From positions 186,001-250,000 of the forward strand of contig NZ_JAJGZV010000005.1 in NCBI RefSeq assembly GCF_020805785.1: a DNA stretch of 64,000 nucleotides. The letters run 5' to 3'. Below, piece by piece: positions 62,412 through 64,000 of this stretch. A program made the translations under genes and the position numbers. The DNA is from Flavobacterium chungbukense (lineage in GTDB: Bacteria > Bacteroidota > Bacteroidia > Flavobacteriales > Flavobacteriaceae). The notes under the pieces were generated by a model. That model ran no database searches and was not told where the DNA came from. It saw only the letters and a program-made list of their open reading frames with translations. The stretch's first letter is position 1; each line of letters begins with the position of its first letter.

Positions 62412-62837
62412 ATGACTGTAGATCAAATACTTAAAGCAAAAGGAAGAAATGTCTATTCTATTTTCTCTAATTTAACTGTTTATGATGCCTTAAAGGTAAT
62501 GGGAGAAAAGAATATTGGAGCAATTTTAATTATTGACGATACTGTTTTAAAAGGCATATTATCAGAAAGAGATTATGCTCGTAAAATTGTTTTAAAGGAT
62601 AAATCTTCTAAAGAGACTTTGGTGCATGAGATTATGGAGAGTAATGTTTTTACAGTGAAACTTTCAGATAATCTTGAAGATTGTATGCAATTGATGAGCG
62701 AAAAAAGAATACGACACCTGCCTGTTGTAGAAGATGAAACAGTTGTTGGGATAATTTCAATCAGCGATGTGGTTAAGGCGATTATAGAAACTCAAAAAGA
62801 TACCATTCAACATTTGAATTCTTATATTTCTCAATAA
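62412..62837 (+). CDS. Two-CBS-domain protein
   Basis: A 141-residue protein made only of two CBS domains (about residues 1-65 and 70-141), the tandem unit that binds adenosine ligands such as AMP, ATP or SAM. Typical pieces are YDALKVMGEKNIGAILI, GILSERDYARKIV, MSEKRIRHLPVV and GIISISDVVKAI. With no attached enzyme domain it is probably an energy-sensing regulator of an unknown partner. It is monocistronic with its own terminator. Such small CBS proteins are common in Bacteroidota. Confidence 0.9.
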   Translation: MTVDQILKAKGRNVYSIFSNLTVYDALKVMGEKNIGAILIIDDTVLKGILSERDYARKIVLKDKSSKETLVHEIMESNVFTVKLSDNLEDCMQLMSEKRIRHLPVVEDETVVGIISISDVVKAIIETQKDTIQHLNSYISQ

Positions 62838-62869
62838 AAAGGATATAATAAAGATAAAAATTTAAAACG

Positions 62870-62894
62870 AGTCCAATTTCTATTGGACTTTTTT
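62870..62894 (+). terminator. Terminator of the CBS-domain gene
   Basis: Stem AGTCCAAT / ATTGGACT with loop TTCT and a run of T. Confidence 0.9.
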
Positions 62895-62959
62895 TATTTC
62901 TGAAAATGGATTTTCCGAAAAGAAAATACTAAAAAGACGCCTTTTTCAAACAAGACTTA

Positions 62960-62967
62960 TATCTTTG
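62960..62967 (+). promoter_or_regulatory. Promoter -7 box of the malic enzyme gene
   Basis: TATCTTTG at 62960-62967, an exact TAnnTTTG match, 25 bp before the ATG. Confidence 0.6.
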
Positions 62968-62991
62968 TAAGCTAGAATAAAAGCTAAAATA

Positions 62992-64000
62992 ATGAACAAA
63001 GAGAGTAAAAAAAGAGAAGCGTTACTGTATCATTCAGAGCCGACTCCAGGAAAAATTCAGGTAGTTCCAACAAAAAAATATGCAACCCAGAGAGACTTAT
63101 CATTGGCTTATTCGCCAGGAGTTGCAGAACCGTGTTTAGCAATCGCAGAAAACATTGACGACGTTTATAAATATACAGCAAAAGGAAATTTAGTAGCCGT
63201 AATTTCAAACGGTACAGCGGTTTTAGGACTTGGAAATATAGGTCCTGAAGCAGGAAAACCTGTAATGGAAGGAAAAGGTTTATTGTTTAAAATTTTCTCG
63301 GATATCGATGTTTTTGATATCGAAATAGGTACCGAAAATGTTGAAGAATTTATTCAGACTGTAAAAAATATTGCTCCAACTTTTGGAGGTATTAATCTAG
63401 AAGATATTAAAGCTCCAGAATCTTTCGAAATAGAAAGAAGATTGATCGAAGAATTGGATATTCCAGTAATGCACGACGATCAGCACGGAACTGCAATTAT
63501 CTCTTCTGCAGCTTTAATTAATGCTCTTGAATTGGCAGGGAAAAAAGCAGAGGATGTAAAAGTAGTTGTTTCTGGCGCAGGATCTGCAGCAATTGCTTGT
63601 ACAGATTTATATGTTTTATTGGGTGTAAAAGTAGAAAACATTTTAATGTACAATAGTAAAGGACTTTTAACAAAAGACAATCCTTCACTTTCAGATTTAC
63701 AATTAAAGTATGCTATTGACGGACCTAAAATTGCTTTGGCAGATGCTGTAAAAGATGCTGATGTTTTCATCGGATTATCTTCAGGAGATATTCTTTCGCC
63801 AGAAATGTTACTGTCTATGGCAAAAAATCCTATCGTTTTTGCGATGGCAAATCCAAATCCGGAAATCGATTATAATTTAGCCGTAGAAACGCGTAAAGAC
63901 GTTATTATGGCGACAGGACGTTCGGATTTTCCTAATCAGGTAAATAACGTTTTAGGTTTTCCTTATATTTTTAGAGGAGCATTAGACGTAAGAGCGACTA
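62992..64000 (+). CDS. maeB: NAD(P)-dependent malic enzyme, 5' part (runs off the window)
   Basis: Converts malate to pyruvate, CO2 and NAD(P)H. The 336 codons visible start MNKESKKREALLYHSEPTPGK and read through the malic and NAD-binding domains. Landmarks are the RDLSLAYSPGVAEPC block, VAVISNGTAVLGLGNIGPEA, the metal site MHDDQHGTA, and VVVSGAGSAAIA as the dinucleotide-binding motif. The frame stays open to the last base. Bacterial enzymes of this MaeB group often carry a C-terminal phosphotransacetylase-like domain, which would lie outside the window, so its presence cannot be judged. Truncated by the window edge, not a pseudogene. Confidence 0.95.
   Translation, partial: MNKESKKREALLYHSEPTPGKIQVVPTKKYATQRDLSLAYSPGVAEPCLAIAENIDDVYKYTAKGNLVAVISNGTAVLGLGNIGPEAGKPVMEGKGLLFKIFSDIDVFDIEIGTENVEEFIQTVKNIAPTFGGINLEDIKAPESFEIERRLIEELDIPVMHDDQHGTAIISSAALINALELAGKKAEDVKVVVSGAGSAAIACTDLYVLLGVKVENILMYNSKGLLTKDNPSLSDLQLKYAIDGPKIALADAVKDADVFIGLSSGDILSPEMLLSMAKNPIVFAMANPNPEIDYNLAVETRKDVIMATGRSDFPNQVNNVLGFPYIFRGALDVRAT

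Overview
The window looks like chromosomal DNA of a Flavobacterium-type bacterium (Bacteroidota, family Flavobacteriaceae). This rests on several signs. The DNA is AT-rich. Many genes are preceded by the Bacteroidota promoter signature (-33 TTTG or TTG, then -7 TAnnTTTG) and few have recognisable Shine-Dalgarno sites. An actABCDEF-coxBA respiratory operon is present, as is a giant surface protein with a gliding-motility/type IX secretion C-terminal domain beside PorP/SprF- and PorE-like genes. Most genes are core housekeeping genes, and I see no prophage, IS element, plasmid gene or CRISPR array. The species cannot be fixed from the sequence alone.

Layout. 1-4.4 kb (minus): thiamin genes thiS-thiC behind a TPP riboswitch, then tag coupled to a small lipoprotein, and a queuosine-precursor transporter. 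4.6-6.7 kb: an M3 peptidyl-dipeptidase. 6.9-9.8 kb (minus): rplM-rpsI, then rpsB-tsf, with a structured leader before rpsB. 10-12.8 kb: two ferritin-like Tat-type exported proteins, divergent from a LacI-family regulator. 12.9-16.3 kb: a small secreted protein and polA. 16.3-19.4 kb: a two-component system flanked by two paralogous, very small Lys/Ala-rich secreted protein genes. Their promoters share the same 11-bp-spaced direct repeat at the same distance from the -7 box, which is the most striking unexplained arrangement here. 19.5-25.1 kb: a membrane metallophosphoesterase, a thioredoxin-fold protein without its CXXC, a polysaccharide deacetylase and a DUF2723 (TMEM260-like) membrane protein. 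25.3-25.7 kb: two tRNA-Gln(UUG) genes in a 180-bp tandem duplication. 25.7-29 kb (minus): aldehyde dehydrogenase, AraC regulator and a tandem universal stress protein. 29.1-33.8 kb: rimP-nusA-infB with a terminator-like hairpin in the leader. 34-35 kb: a DUF4920 protein and a SPOR protein.

35.1-46.6 kb is one respiratory operon. It encodes alternative complex III (ActA-F), which oxidises menaquinol and passes electrons through c-haems to the aa3 oxidase (CoxB, CoxA) encoded next. 46.7-50 kb: ruvB, a cytochrome P450 and queG; with the transporter at 3.8 kb, queG indicates tRNA queuosine metabolism. 50.5-62.1 kb: a probable T9SS cassette made of a 2,880-residue repeat-built adhesin-like protein, its PorP/SprF-like outer membrane partner and a PorE-like OmpA lipid- or peptidoglycan-linked protein. 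62.4-64 kb: a CBS-domain protein and the 5' part of a malic enzyme gene that runs off the window.

Non-coding structure is unusually rich for a housekeeping region. It includes 7-bp-period intergenic arrays that directly abut stop codons, REP-like palindromes (one nested in a perfect 27-bp inverted repeat), and several hairpin leaders. All functional statements come from sequence motifs read by eye, with no database search.
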